A stretch of DNA of 43,065 nucleotides from Flammeovirgaceae bacterium (GCA_024638265.1 JAHEKQ010000021.1:1-43065); one strand, 5' to 3'; shown: positions 16,418 through 25,331, counted from the first letter of the stretch. A program made the numbers and translations. The notes: generated by a model not told the origin, from the letters alone.

Positions 16418-17164
16418 TTAGTTTTCCTCAGGGAATTTAAACATGGTTTCTTCTACCTCAGGATTGAGGCTGATGCTTTCAATCATCAAAGGCTGTGAAC
16501 CACCACCTTTAACGCCCTGCGAAAGGGAGAAAGGAAAGTATAAACCTTCTACTTCCTGATAGTCTGACATCCTTGAAACAGAAATATTACCTTTCATAGG
16601 TCCGGCCATCATTTCTTTCTCAACCATTATTGGGACAAAGTTTTCAGAGTCAAAATAATAGAACGTGATGTTTTCCATTTCTTCTCCGTCAACCAAAACA
16701 GGTTTTTGTGTAAGCTTCAATTTGAAGGTTTCGGTACCTTCTACTGTTTCTGTACCTAGTAATTCAACAGAATATCCCTTATCTGTATAGTTGAGGAATG
16801 GATCGGGGAAAGCTCCGATATTTCTCTTCATATTTTCAGTAGTTTCGGCATCGGCCTTTTCCGCTTTTTGTGTCTGGAAATTCGAGTTCCAGAGTGTTTC
16901 ACCATCGAAAACCCCCTGGAAAAACTCTATACCCTGGAGTTGGAATTTGGTGTATTGTCGTCCATCCTTTAGTTGAACTATTTCAATGGGAATTTCCATT
17001 CCCCCCTGGCTTACTTTCGCCATCATTTTAATGCCTGAAAGGCCATCCATTGCATCCCTGCCACCAATATTTTCAAAATAGTTGTCAAGGATCTCATCCG
17101 CTGTCTGTGCATTGATTTGCGCTGCGAAGAACAGCGAGAACATTACCAAAAGTATCTTTTTCAT
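16418..17164 (-). CDS. Secreted LolA-like / outer-membrane lipoprotein-sorting-type protein
   Basis: The 248-residue protein has a clear signal peptide (MKKILLVMFSLFFAAQINAQ). The mature part starts ADEILDNYFENIGGRDAMD, the opening pattern of LolA/LolB-like proteins of Bacteroidota, and continues as alternating strands (FQGVFDGETLWN, ETFKLKLTQK, ITFYYFDSE, GLYFPFSLSQG) consistent with an open beta-barrel holding a hydrophobic ligand. It has no lipobox Cys. The family is broad and mostly uncharacterised, so lipoprotein transport is only one possibility. It is the first gene of a two-gene unit with the large propeller protein. Confidence 0.7.
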   Translation of the reverse strand: MKKILLVMFSLFFAAQINAQTADEILDNYFENIGGRDAMDGLSGIKMMAKVSQGGMEIPIEIVQLKDGRQYTKFQLQGIEFFQGVFDGETLWNSNFQTQKAEKADAETTENMKRNIGAFPDPFLNYTDKGYSVELLGTETVEGTETFKLKLTQKPVLVDGEEMENITFYYFDSENFVPIMVEKEMMAGPMKGNISVSRMSDYQEVEGLYFPFSLSQGVKGGGSQPLMIESISLNPEVEETMFKFPEEN

Positions 17165-17325
17165 TATTTACAGTTTTATATGATTTGCTTAATCTAATAT
17201 CCGTAATTTCGATTAATATTTTTTCTTTTGATGATGATTGGTCAATGGAAAAGATAAACAGGAATGAAAGCGGATGACAATGGCTTTCACAACTGTTCCA
17301 GAGATTCACCGTTTAATTCCATTAC

Positions 17326-18210
17326 ATGCGAAGCATTCTATTGAGTTCCTTATTGATATCTGTATGTTCTGTTCAAGCTCAGAACAGCCTTGAAGATCTA
17401 TTTGTCAACCAGGAATGGGTAATTGAGAACCTTAGCGATCCGCGGGTGATTCTTCTTCATGTCGGGACAGAAGAAGACTATAATACCGGTCATATTGAGG
17501 GTGCAAGGTTGATCACACCGGGTGAATTCAGTAGGACGGTCGACAACCTGAGGTGGGAATTGCCTGAAGAAGGGGCTTTTTCCAGGGCTCTTGCTGAAAG
17601 AGGAGTAACTGATTCTACAAGGAATATCATCTATTTTGGTAATCCGACTCTTGCCCAGGCATTTCGATTGTATTTTACCATGAAGTACTTTGGGTTAGGA
17701 ACTCATACTTATATACTCGACGGCGGACTTCCGGGCTGGTACAGCCGAAAACAACCTGTTACATCCACAAGAGAAGGGTTAATCCCAAATCCACCACTGC
17801 TGACACTTCAGGCAAACCCCGATATGGTGGTAAACAAGGATCAAGTGATGCTGGTATCCAATGATTCACTTGTCGGCATAATCGATGCGCGAAGGCCCGA
17901 TTTCTTTACGGGGAAAACCGATGGAGAGGGTTACTATATAAGGTCGGGACACATACCCGGTGCGGTAAATATTACATGGCTCGATTTATTCGACAAGAAC
18001 AAATTTCTGAAGTCCCCTGACGAAATTAGAAGATTATTTGAACCGATAAATAATAAAGGGACCATCATAACCTATTGCCACGTTGGCCTTAGAGCAACGG
18101 TACTTTATTCAATTTCCTGTGCCCTTGGCTATGAAACCAGGCTATACGATGGTTCCTTTACTGAATGGGATAAACTAGGTGAACAATTTCCTGTTCAAAA
18201 AGGTAATTGA
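17326..18210 (+). CDS. Secreted tandem-rhodanese sulfurtransferase
   Basis: The 294-residue protein has a short signal peptide (MRSILLSSLLISVCSVQAQ) followed by two rhodanese domains, as in thiosulfate/3-mercaptopyruvate sulfurtransferases. The N-terminal domain (about 30-147) keeps the fold motifs YNTGHIEGA and LDGGLPGW but lacks a catalytic Cys; its loop reads FGNPTLAQAF. The C-terminal domain (about 170-290) has IIDARRPDF, GHIPGAVNI and the active loop ITYCHVGLRAT with Cys251. It likely transfers sulfane sulfur to a thiol acceptor in the periplasm. Its stop codon directly abuts the stop of the converging DinB-like gene with no spacer. Confidence 0.88.
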   Translation: MRSILLSSLLISVCSVQAQNSLEDLFVNQEWVIENLSDPRVILLHVGTEEDYNTGHIEGARLITPGEFSRTVDNLRWELPEEGAFSRALAERGVTDSTRNIIYFGNPTLAQAFRLYFTMKYFGLGTHTYILDGGLPGWYSRKQPVTSTREGLIPNPPLLTLQANPDMVVNKDQVMLVSNDSLVGIIDARRPDFFTGKTDGEGYYIRSGHIPGAVNITWLDLFDKNKFLKSPDEIRRLFEPINNKGTIITYCHVGLRATVLYSISCALGYETRLYDGSFTEWDKLGEQFPVQKGN

Positions 18211-18747
18211 TCAGAATAATTTTGCATTCGGGGGAGTAGCACCTGACAGTCTCAGATAGATCACGCATTGTCCACGGTGATGTGTCTGATGTTCGAAGCC
18301 TTTTCTGACCCAACCGATTCGTGAAACATTGAATGGTCCCCGGCTCACAATTTCAGAAGCCGTGGTCATGTCCATATTTCCTATTGATTCGATAGCAAAG
18401 TCATAAGCCTCAGCTGCGATCTTCATCAAACTTTCTTTGTTCTTAAAATCCTCTTGCTGCTCAAGGTTTACATCTGAGTAAATTGGCTCGGCTCCCGTGC
18501 CGTTTGCAGTTAGGCCGATTGTGCCCTGGCTCATGTGAAGGATTTGTTCGGCAAATGATCGTATTTCTTCCGTGGCCTTAAAATTTACCTTGTCGTCAGG
18601 CATGGCTTCGATGAATTCCAGAGTATAGGCTTTTGCCCTCTTCCAGTCGTCGACCATTTCATTTTTCATTTGCTCGGAGAGATCCTGGGCGAATAATGCC
18701 AGTGGAAGGAGTAATGCCAGCAGTGTTGTAAGTAGATGATTCTTCAT
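18211..18747 (-). CDS. Secreted DinB-like four-helix protein
   Basis: The 178-residue protein has a signal peptide (MKNHLLTTLLALLLPLALFAQ), which is unusual for DinB/YfiT-type proteins but common in Bacteroidota versions. The mature part is a four-helix bundle with the metal-binding His triad at His71 (EQILHMSQG), His153 and His157 (FEHQTHHRGQ). RIGWVRKGFEHQTHHRGQ is the diagnostic last helix. DinB-like proteins include thiol-dependent transferases using bacillithiol or mycothiol; the substrate here is not evident. It converges with the rhodanese gene; the two stops form TGATCA. It may be linked functionally through thiol chemistry, but that is speculation. Confidence 0.8.
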   Translation of the reverse strand: MKNHLLTTLLALLLPLALFAQDLSEQMKNEMVDDWKRAKAYTLEFIEAMPDDKVNFKATEEIRSFAEQILHMSQGTIGLTANGTGAEPIYSDVNLEQQEDFKNKESLMKIAAEAYDFAIESIGNMDMTTASEIVSRGPFNVSRIGWVRKGFEHQTHHRGQCVIYLRLSGATPPNAKLF

Positions 18748-18794
18748 AGTTCAGTATTTTTATTATTCTTAAACGGGTAAAATGCTTTAGTAGT

Positions 18795-19679
18795 TCAGCA
18801 GTCCTCCATTTCGCAATCCTGTCCTGCCGTTTCAAATTCAAGGGTCATATGTTGGATCCTGAGATCTTTAAGAGATTTCTTAATCTTTTCTTTTAATTCA
18901 ACCTGTTTCTTAAGATCAAGGTTTTCTTTTACAACCACGTGGATTGTCAGAATATTAAACTCACCATCCAGTGACCACACATGACAATCATGCACACTGC
19001 AGACATCTTCTACGGCTAGGATCCGGCTATTGATCATCTCTTCGGAAATATCTTCAGGAGTAGCCTGGAGAAAGATATTAAGGCTTTTACGCAGGTTTCT
19101 GAATACATTGTAAATGATGAATACACTTATCAGGATTGAGAGCAATGGATCAATAAAGGGTAGATCATAGAAAATCATTACAATACTTCCGATCAAGACG
19201 GCGACCCATCCCAGGATGTCTTCAACCAAGTGCCAGAATACAACTCTTTCATTCAATCCACTTCCCCCGCGCAACTTCCAGGCTGCTATTCCATTAAACG
19301 CAATACCCAATATGGATAGCAATAGCATTCCTTTCGCATCGGCTTCGTGAGGATTCCACAGGGCGGGAATTGCCTGGGATAGGATAACTACTGAGCCTAC
19401 AATTAAAACTATGGCATTGATTACCGCGCCCAGCACACTGAAACGACGATAGCCATAAGTAAAGTCTTTTGTACGGCCTTTTTTTGACAGCTTCTGGAAA
19501 TACCAGGCCAGTCCCAGGCTGAACGAATCACCTAAATCATGAAGGGCATCGGAAAGGATGGCAAAGCTGTTGGTGTAAATTCCACCAATTATTTCTACAA
19601 CTGTGAAAACGAAATTAAGATAGAAGGCTACCGATAGCCTTTTTTCAGATGTTATGTGATGAGTGTGGGAGTGGGACAT
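18795..19679 (-). CDS. Cation diffusion facilitator (CDF) metal transporter, CzcD/ZitB-like
   Basis: The 294-residue protein has a His-rich N-terminus (MSHSHTHH) and six membrane helices. The transport site is formed by Asp44/His47/Asp51 in SDALHDLGD (helix 2) and His150/Asp154 in FWHLVEDILGW (helix 5), the Zn2+-type arrangement. The cytoplasmic C-terminal domain (about 205-294) includes VCSVHDCHVWSLDGEFNILTIHV, which binds regulatory metal, and ends in a Cys-containing CEMEDC tail. It likely exports Zn2+ and perhaps Co2+ or Cd2+ in exchange for protons. The start ATG directly follows the stop of the 324-residue gene upstream, so the two are translationally linked. Confidence 0.92.
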   Translation of the reverse strand: MSHSHTHHITSEKRLSVAFYLNFVFTVVEIIGGIYTNSFAILSDALHDLGDSFSLGLAWYFQKLSKKGRTKDFTYGYRRFSVLGAVINAIVLIVGSVVILSQAIPALWNPHEADAKGMLLLSILGIAFNGIAAWKLRGGSGLNERVVFWHLVEDILGWVAVLIGSIVMIFYDLPFIDPLLSILISVFIIYNVFRNLRKSLNIFLQATPEDISEEMINSRILAVEDVCSVHDCHVWSLDGEFNILTIHVVVKENLDLKKQVELKEKIKKSLKDLRIQHMTLEFETAGQDCEMEDC

Positions 19680-20654
19680 CTAATTGATCAGCAATTGGAA
19701 ACCCCGTGGCGCTGTTTGCGACATTTTTTTATGATAGGCAGAAAAATAAAGGACAGCAATCTCAATCCCATCCCGGGTATGAATTCTGTAGGCATCCACA
19801 GGATTGGCAATATTGTCCACTCTAAATGATCCAATCCGATGCCAGTTTACCGGTTCCCCTTTGGCGGTCACCAGCTGACTTAAGTATACCTTAATGGCAG
19901 GAATGCTATTTACCGGGATCGGGTTTCTCTTATCGTGTCCAAACTCACCCAAGCCTCCGGGAATGCGATTGGTATCAAGTCCACCTTTTGAGACAGATTT
20001 CTGCATATTTAGAATTCCCTCAAAAAAATCGTCATCATCTTCCGAATCAAGAAGGCGGTCCAATTCTGCATTGATTAGATCCTGCTCATTCACATCCTGT
20101 ATTTTGATGTATTCGAGGATTGTAACAGCCTCTGAAAAGGTTAGTTTTTTATTGGACAGTAGTATGATCTCGCGAGTGATTTCGTCATCCGAAGCTGTAT
20201 TGGTTTTGCCAAGCCACCTGTTGCAAATTGCAGCTGCCTCATCAAACAGCAGTTTATCAGAAGATTTTCTCATGACTTCAAATGTTATGGCCTCCAAACC
20301 CTTTGATACAGAAGTACTGCGTTCAATCACCACATTGTTTAAAAGACGTTCCGCCAATTTCTCAATAGCCTCGTCTTCCATCGGCATCCTACTGACAATT
20401 GTACTTACTATAGTAATATAAACCGCCTTTATCTTATCGTCAGTCATTGTGACATTCGATTCAACAATTGGTGGAATCAATACCGACTGATGATGGTTTT
20501 CGGAATCGTTGAGTAAGTGAGCTATTCGAACAAATAACCCTTCTGCTTCTAGGGGAGAAAGGTTAGAACCCGAAGCAAGTCTTATTTTGTTTATGACTGA
20601 ATCCTTCCAGTTGGTATTGGTGGAAAATTGTACCAGGATCTTACTATTAAGCAT
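19680..20654 (-). CDS. Unrecognised 324-residue cytoplasmic protein
   Basis: I do not recognise this protein. It has no signal peptide or membrane helix. Residues about 1-205 look wholly helical (VRIAHLLND, IVSTIVSRMP, AIEKLAERLLNNV, EVMRKSSDKLLFDEAAAICNRW). An acidic stretch (LLDSEDDDDFFEG) leads to a C-terminal domain of about 95 residues opening with IPGGLGEFGHDKRNPIPVNS and containing VDAYRIHTRDGIEIAVLYFSAYH; the NPIPV turn is seen in various small unnamed bacterial proteins. It could be a fusion of an alpha-helical module with that domain. The gene is fused head-to-tail with the CDF exporter gene (no spacer), which suggests a shared role, possibly metal-related. Confidence 0.75.
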   Translation of the reverse strand: MLNSKILVQFSTNTNWKDSVINKIRLASGSNLSPLEAEGLFVRIAHLLNDSENHHQSVLIPPIVESNVTMTDDKIKAVYITIVSTIVSRMPMEDEAIEKLAERLLNNVVIERSTSVSKGLEAITFEVMRKSSDKLLFDEAAAICNRWLGKTNTASDDEITREIILLSNKKLTFSEAVTILEYIKIQDVNEQDLINAELDRLLDSEDDDDFFEGILNMQKSVSKGGLDTNRIPGGLGEFGHDKRNPIPVNSIPAIKVYLSQLVTAKGEPVNWHRIGSFRVDNIANPVDAYRIHTRDGIEIAVLYFSAYHKKMSQTAPRGFQLLIN

Positions 20655-20661
20655 TGATCAA

Positions 20662-20669
20662 TAGGTTTG
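20662..20669 (+). promoter_or_regulatory. Candidate -7 element for the DUF819 gene
   Basis: TAGGTTTG matches the consensus TAnnTTTG exactly, 69 bases before the ATG at 20739, in the divergent gap after the 324-residue gene. No strong -33 element was found. Confidence 0.35.
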
Positions 20670-20738
20670 ACGCAATTTAGTGTTCCCGTAACACAAGTTC
20701 AATTTGAATAGGAACTGTTTCACTGATATCTTGGACGA

Positions 20739-21872
20739 ATGAGGGATCCCATCTTCGTCCTCGCTGTACTAAGTTTAACTGTCTGGATTTCAGAAAAATT
20801 CTCGCAAAGGGGGATAGGAAGAAGTCTTGGTACCGCTCTGATGGTGATCCTGTTTTGTGCCCTGTTTGCTAACATAGGCTTAATACCTTCTGCTTCTGAT
20901 TCAATACCCTTGTATCAAGGTATCTTCAAATACCTTGCACCTATCAGTATTTTCTTTCTTCTCCTGGGAGTAAACCTAAAGGAAATAAAAAGGGCAGGAG
21001 CACCAATGCTGATATTGTTTGTGCTCGGTTCCTTGTCTACGGTTATTGGCATCCTGTTGAGTGGTTGGTTGCTTAACATTAAATCTGATTTTGGCGAATC
21101 CTATGATATCCTTGCGGGCATGTTCACAGGAACCTACACTGGCGGGAGTATTAATTTTAATGCCATCGCCATCCAATATAACTTCCAGGAAAATGGCCTG
21201 CTCTTCGCCGGGGCTGTGGCAATTGACAATGTTGTAACTACATTCTGGATGCTAGTAACTTTGCTGATCCCCAGGTGGGTAAAAAGGAAGAATAGCCAGT
21301 CAATAAAAGGAAAGAGCGGGAAAGGAGTAAAGTTGCCAATGAATTCCCTGTCTATGAAGAGTTTGATCGTTTTGCTTTCCCTCGGGTTTGTTTGTCTATG
21401 GGTATCCTGGCAAACTGAAAACCTGACAGCTGGATTGGGATTCAAGTTTCCCTCGATCCTTGTGTTGACCACTCTTGCACTGGTCCTGGCACAGTTCCCA
21501 ATTATCAGGAAAATGAAGGGCGCCGAGATCCTTGGCCTTTATAGTGTTTACCTGTTTCTCGCGGTAATAGGAGCCTATTGTGATATTGCAGCAGTTACTG
21601 AGCTCGCTGGACTGGGAATTGCATTGGTGTTATTTACTTTCATCTCGGTTGTCATTCACGGTTTGATCATATATACGGTAGGCCATTGGTTGTTCAGGGA
21701 TTGGGAAATGACCTCGATTGCCAGCCAGGCCAACGTAGGAGGGGGGACTACGGCACTTGCCCTTGCGGAAACCTTTGGCCGGCATGAATTATTGTTGCCC
21801 GCAATTCTTATTGGATCTCTCGGAAATGCCTTGGGTACTTACCTGGGCTTTTTAGTGATATCTATCCTTTAA
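20739..21872 (+). CDS. DUF819-family membrane protein
   Basis: The 377-residue integral membrane protein has about ten to eleven helices. The pattern fits DUF819 (YjcL-like): GTALMVILFCALFANIGLIPS near the N-terminus, LAPISIFFLLLGVNLKEIKRAG, the glycine/threonine-rich GMFTGTYTGGSINFNAIA, FAGAVAIDNVVTTFWM, and the C-terminal repeat SIASQANVGGGTTALALAETFGR followed by GSLGNALGTYLGF. The internal similarity of the two T/G-rich segments suggests an inverted-repeat transporter fold. The family has no well-established substrate. A charged loop near 185-205 (KRKNSQSIKGKSGKG) separates the halves. It is upstream of the desaturase genes by 85 bases and may be independent. Confidence 0.8.
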   Translation: MRDPIFVLAVLSLTVWISEKFSQRGIGRSLGTALMVILFCALFANIGLIPSASDSIPLYQGIFKYLAPISIFFLLLGVNLKEIKRAGAPMLILFVLGSLSTVIGILLSGWLLNIKSDFGESYDILAGMFTGTYTGGSINFNAIAIQYNFQENGLLFAGAVAIDNVVTTFWMLVTLLIPRWVKRKNSQSIKGKSGKGVKLPMNSLSMKSLIVLLSLGFVCLWVSWQTENLTAGLGFKFPSILVLTTLALVLAQFPIIRKMKGAEILGLYSVYLFLAVIGAYCDIAAVTELAGLGIALVLFTFISVVIHGLIIYTVGHWLFRDWEMTSIASQANVGGGTTALALAETFGRHELLLPAILIGSLGNALGTYLGFLVISIL

Positions 21873-21957
21873 CGGCTCCTTTTGAGTAAAAGTGGAATAG
21901 TTCTGACAATAGTTTGGTATATTTACGTTTTTAAAACAGAGAAGCAAAATAGGTAAT

Positions 21958-23043
21958 ATGTCGTCAAGAGTAATTCATTTTAACAGGGAGGACTTATCAT
22001 TTACCAAGGAGTTGAACAGAAGGGTAAATGACTACTTTAAATCCAAGGGAATATCGAGATACGCAAATACCACTATGAAGGTGAAAACCGCGGTAATGCT
22101 CGGTCTTTATCTCGTCCCGTATTTCCTTATCATCTCCAACATACTCCCCACCATATATCTCTATCCCTTATTCTTTGTAATGGGGTTTGGAATTGCTGGA
22201 ATCGGTTTTTCCATCATGCACGATGCTTGTCATGGTGCATATTCCAGGAATAAGCTGGTAAATAAAATACTTGGATACTCGCTGAACCTGGTAGGAGGGA
22301 ATGCCACTAACTGGAAGATTCAGCACAACGTTCTCCATCATACCTATACAAATGTAATCGATCATGATGATGACATTTCGCCACGAGGGCTATTCAGGTT
22401 TACTCCACATACAGAACTGAAAAAGGTTCATCGTTATCAGCGCTACTATGCCTGGTTCTTTTATAGTCTCATGTCTCTGTTATGGGTCGTATTTAAGGAC
22501 TTCAGGCAATTGAGAGGATATGGAAAGGAAGGCCTGCTTAAGAAGGTTGGAGTTTCTCCTTTAAGGGCATGGACGTGGTTAATATTTACCAAACTTTTTT
22601 ATATCGGCTACTTCGTTGTACTTCCGGTAATGATTACTGATTATTCGGCAGGTACTATGATTAGTGGAATCCTGATTAGTCATTTAATAGCAGGTTTTTT
22701 ACTGGCGATAGTATTTCAACCGGCCCACGTGGTGGAAGGCGTCGATTTTCCATTACAGGATGACTCAGGAAAAATCGAAGAAGAATGGACAGTTCACCAA
22801 ATGAAAACTACCGCTGACTTTTCAAGAAAGAATAACCTTTTCAGTTATTACGTGGGTGGATTAAATTACCAGGTAGAACATCACCTGTTTCCCACCATCT
22901 GTCATGTGCATTATTACGATATCTCCAGTATTGTCAAGGAAACAGCGGAAGAATTCGGTGTTCCTTATTACTACCATGGCAATTTTGCCAATGCGCTGAA
23001 AAGCCATTATAAACTTCTAAAAACCCTGGGGCAGGCGGCATAA
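21958..23043 (+). CDS. Membrane fatty-acid desaturase (front-end/linoleoyl-CoA type)
   Basis: The 361-residue di-iron enzyme carries the three His boxes of membrane desaturases: HDACHG (88-93), HNVLHHTYTN (123-132) and QVEHHLFPTICH (305-316). The Gln in the third box is typical of front-end and delta-6 type enzymes. Four hydrophobic segments surround the boxes (about 45-60, 68-86, 165-180, 208-255). No cytochrome b5 domain is fused, so electrons come from a separate donor. It introduces a double bond into acyl chains at the membrane. A ribosome-binding-like AGAGAAG precedes the start, and the hydroxylase-type gene follows after 16 bases, so the two form an operon. Confidence 0.92.
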   Translation: MSSRVIHFNREDLSFTKELNRRVNDYFKSKGISRYANTTMKVKTAVMLGLYLVPYFLIISNILPTIYLYPLFFVMGFGIAGIGFSIMHDACHGAYSRNKLVNKILGYSLNLVGGNATNWKIQHNVLHHTYTNVIDHDDDISPRGLFRFTPHTELKKVHRYQRYYAWFFYSLMSLLWVVFKDFRQLRGYGKEGLLKKVGVSPLRAWTWLIFTKLFYIGYFVVLPVMITDYSAGTMISGILISHLIAGFLLAIVFQPAHVVEGVDFPLQDDSGKIEEEWTVHQMKTTADFSRKNNLFSYYVGGLNYQVEHHLFPTICHVHYYDISSIVKETAEEFGVPYYYHGNFANALKSHYKLLKTLGQAA

Positions 23044-23059
23044 TCTAGCGTGCATTGTT

Positions 23060-23878
23060 ATGGATGCATTTCTCCATTTTTTCGAGACAATGCCAACCTG
23101 GCAAAAAGCCTCATGGGTCTTGGTTTGTATATCATTAAATGTAGTATTTGAAGGGGTCATACCCTTTCGCGGAGTAAAATTCTCAAGGTTGAAGCACGAT
23201 CTTTTCAACCTTTTTTTCTTGATTCCAATATTTATCATCAACGCTCTTTTTGGTATCATTACCGCAATAATTTATAGCTATTTCGGAGGTGGTGAGTTCG
23301 GCCTATTGAGTTTTGTGGAGTTGCCGGTTGTCGTGGAAATAATTCTGGTCCTTCTCATATTTGACCTTATTGGTCAGTACACAATCCATTTGCTGTTGCA
23401 TAAATACAAGTGGATGTGGAAAATGCACATGACGCATCATAGTGATACTCACGTTGATGCAACCAGCGCAACAAGACTACACCCAGGGGATTACCTCATG
23501 AGGGAGATAGGAGCTCTTCTCGTCATACTATTCACCGGGGCACCATTTGCCTACTACATGATCTACAGGATACTCACGGTATTTTTTACCTATTTCACAC
23601 ATGCCAATATTAGTTTGCCACTTAAAATCGATAAGGCATTGAGCCTGTTATTTGTCACTCCTAACCTACACAAGTTTCACCATCATTTTGAGAGGCCGTG
23701 GACAGATTCTAACTATGGAAATATGTTTAGTATATGGGATCGGATATTTGGCACCTTCGTCTATGAAGATCCAAATGATATAAAATACGGTCTGGACGTT
23801 CTGGATGACGCTACCGACCAGGACCTAAAATTTCAATTAGGACTGCCCTTCAATAAAGGAATAAAGACAGATTACTAG
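23060..23878 (+). CDS. Sterol desaturase/fatty-acid hydroxylase superfamily protein
   Basis: The 272-residue membrane protein contains the His motifs of the superfamily: HLLLH (110-114), HMTHHSDTH (123-131), HP at 141-142 and the later LHKFHHHFERPWTDSNYGN. Four hydrophobic segments precede or separate these. Members are di-iron C-hydroxylases or desaturases of lipids, including ceramide, carotenoid and alkylglycerol substrates; in bacteria many are unassigned. The ending YGNMFSIWDRIFGTF is typical. It follows the fatty-acid desaturase closely, which favours a role in membrane-lipid modification. Its stop overlaps that of the converging 481-residue gene (CTAG at 23875-23878). Confidence 0.88.
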   Translation: MDAFLHFFETMPTWQKASWVLVCISLNVVFEGVIPFRGVKFSRLKHDLFNLFFLIPIFIINALFGIITAIIYSYFGGGEFGLLSFVELPVVVEIILVLLIFDLIGQYTIHLLLHKYKWMWKMHMTHHSDTHVDATSATRLHPGDYLMREIGALLVILFTGAPFAYYMIYRILTVFFTYFTHANISLPLKIDKALSLLFVTPNLHKFHHHFERPWTDSNYGNMFSIWDRIFGTFVYEDPNDIKYGLDVLDDATDQDLKFQLGLPFNKGIKTDY

Positions 23879-25320
23879 AAATTGTCGATCAGCATTTTTA
23901 CCACCTGCTCAAGCTTATAAATAGAAGATATGTTCGAACCATGATGAGGTTCAATATGTACATCACCCATATAAGGCATCTTCTCCTCCAATGACTGGTT
24001 AAGAGCAGACAATTTACCAAACATCGTGTATAGCGCTGACTGAGCCGTTGAACAGCTGACAGCGGGGTTGTTATCTCCATGGAAGAAGAGTCCGGCAGGA
24101 ACCTGGTCAGGGGAGGGGTATCCATGCCAGTGAAACAGGGAAAGTCCCTTATATTCAAGGCTGTCACTGAATTCATTGTCACCTTGAATTGACTTGAGAA
24201 TGCTGGCATTGAAATAATTACCCAATGCATTGGAAAGAATTGTCAGGGTATCGTACGAAGGCTTACAATCGACTTTCTCAGACATTCCAAAAGGTGTGTC
24301 CACCCAAATCTTTCCGTTACTTAATGTCATCCTCACGATATCCCGTGAAATATTGATATCGGTCTTATCACACCCTGAACGGGTTGAAACGACAGAGACC
24401 TCTGGAATGTTTACTATGAAGTCTCCAGCTACAGTGCTGATTATCGTCTCGTCATTTTTTACCACTGAATTAGCTTTGACTTTTCGAGCCCGTTTTACCG
24501 GAAGGGGTTTCTGCCATACGAGGAAGCCATAACTCATACCCGAACGTTCGTCCAGGTAGGAGCGCGCAATTCGCTCGTGAAATCTCGATCGGAATTTGAT
24601 ATCTTTTAGCTTTAAGTGCGACATCAGGAGTCCACTGTCCCTCAATGCCCTGGCGGCATGCTGAAGGTCTTTCGCTATTTCTTCAAATGGATGAGACCGG
24701 GTGTCAAAACTGCTGAAGTTGTACTTAATATTACTCAGGATTTCAGGTGGGATCACCTGGGCTGTCAATTTTGAAATGAGGGTCTCGCTTAAAGCCCTGT
24801 CCAGTGGAACATCGTAAGAATAATTTATTACTCCACCATTCATGGTGTATATAGTCCACTTTTCTTCCCCAAGAAAGATGGCGAGGTGTATAATCTCTTC
24901 AGTGAGGTGCTTAATAATGGTGTTAAGCTTCGCCTGGTTGGTGGCACTCTCATCGATGGGGGGTTCCATGTCGAAGATTCCGATGACAGGATTCTGGTAA
25001 AGGCTTGAAACCTTATCTATGGCAATATCCTTGGATCCCTTAACAATTGGATATAAGATGGTAATACCCTCACGAATCCGTCCCTTCTCGTTGAGAGTAT
25101 CCTGGTAATCCAAAATATTGATGCCCTTTACTGATGTAGCTTGAAGTAATTGTTTAACGAATTTGATTGCCCTGGAAGAGATTCCTGGATTTTCAAAGAC
25201 AGTAAATACGAGATTACCAGTCATATCCTCCACGGTGAGGGGTGTTTCAGCTGATACCCCTAATGCTTCAGAAATTCGTTCTAATGATATCGGTCTATCT
25301 AAATGTTCCAGCTTTTCCAT
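23875..25320 (-). CDS. Unrecognised 481-residue protein encoded with a histidine kinase
   Basis: I do not recognise this protein. It has no signal peptide or membrane helix and appears to be soluble. An alpha/beta part (about 1-200) includes GINILDYQD, NPVIGIFDMEPP and WTIYTMNGGVINYSYDV. A helical stretch (about 205-260; FEEIAKDLQHAARALRDSG) follows. The second half is strand-rich (IISTVAGDFIVNIPEVSVVSTR, RMTLSNGKIWVDTPFG) and ends with a segment containing FHWHGYP, FFHGDNN and two Cys. It lies 11 bases downstream of the histidine kinase gene on the same strand, so it is probably its output or accessory partner; no receiver domain (Asp/Lys pattern) is visible. Function is not assigned. Confidence 0.75.
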   Translation of the reverse strand: MEKLEHLDRPISLERISEALGVSAETPLTVEDMTGNLVFTVFENPGISSRAIKFVKQLLQATSVKGINILDYQDTLNEKGRIREGITILYPIVKGSKDIAIDKVSSLYQNPVIGIFDMEPPIDESATNQAKLNTIIKHLTEEIIHLAIFLGEEKWTIYTMNGGVINYSYDVPLDRALSETLISKLTAQVIPPEILSNIKYNFSSFDTRSHPFEEIAKDLQHAARALRDSGLLMSHLKLKDIKFRSRFHERIARSYLDERSGMSYGFLVWQKPLPVKRARKVKANSVVKNDETIISTVAGDFIVNIPEVSVVSTRSGCDKTDINISRDIVRMTLSNGKIWVDTPFGMSEKVDCKPSYDTLTILSNALGNYFNASILKSIQGDNEFSDSLEYKGLSLFHWHGYPSPDQVPAGLFFHGDNNPAVSCSTAQSALYTMFGKLSALNQSLEEKMPYMGDVHIEPHHGSNISSIYKLEQVVKMLIDNF

Positions 25321-25331
25321 TTACTCAATCT

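Noticed and set aside
21913-21930. TATATTTA before the desaturase gene as promoter
   Set aside because: It has one mismatch to the -7 consensus and no supporting -33 element.
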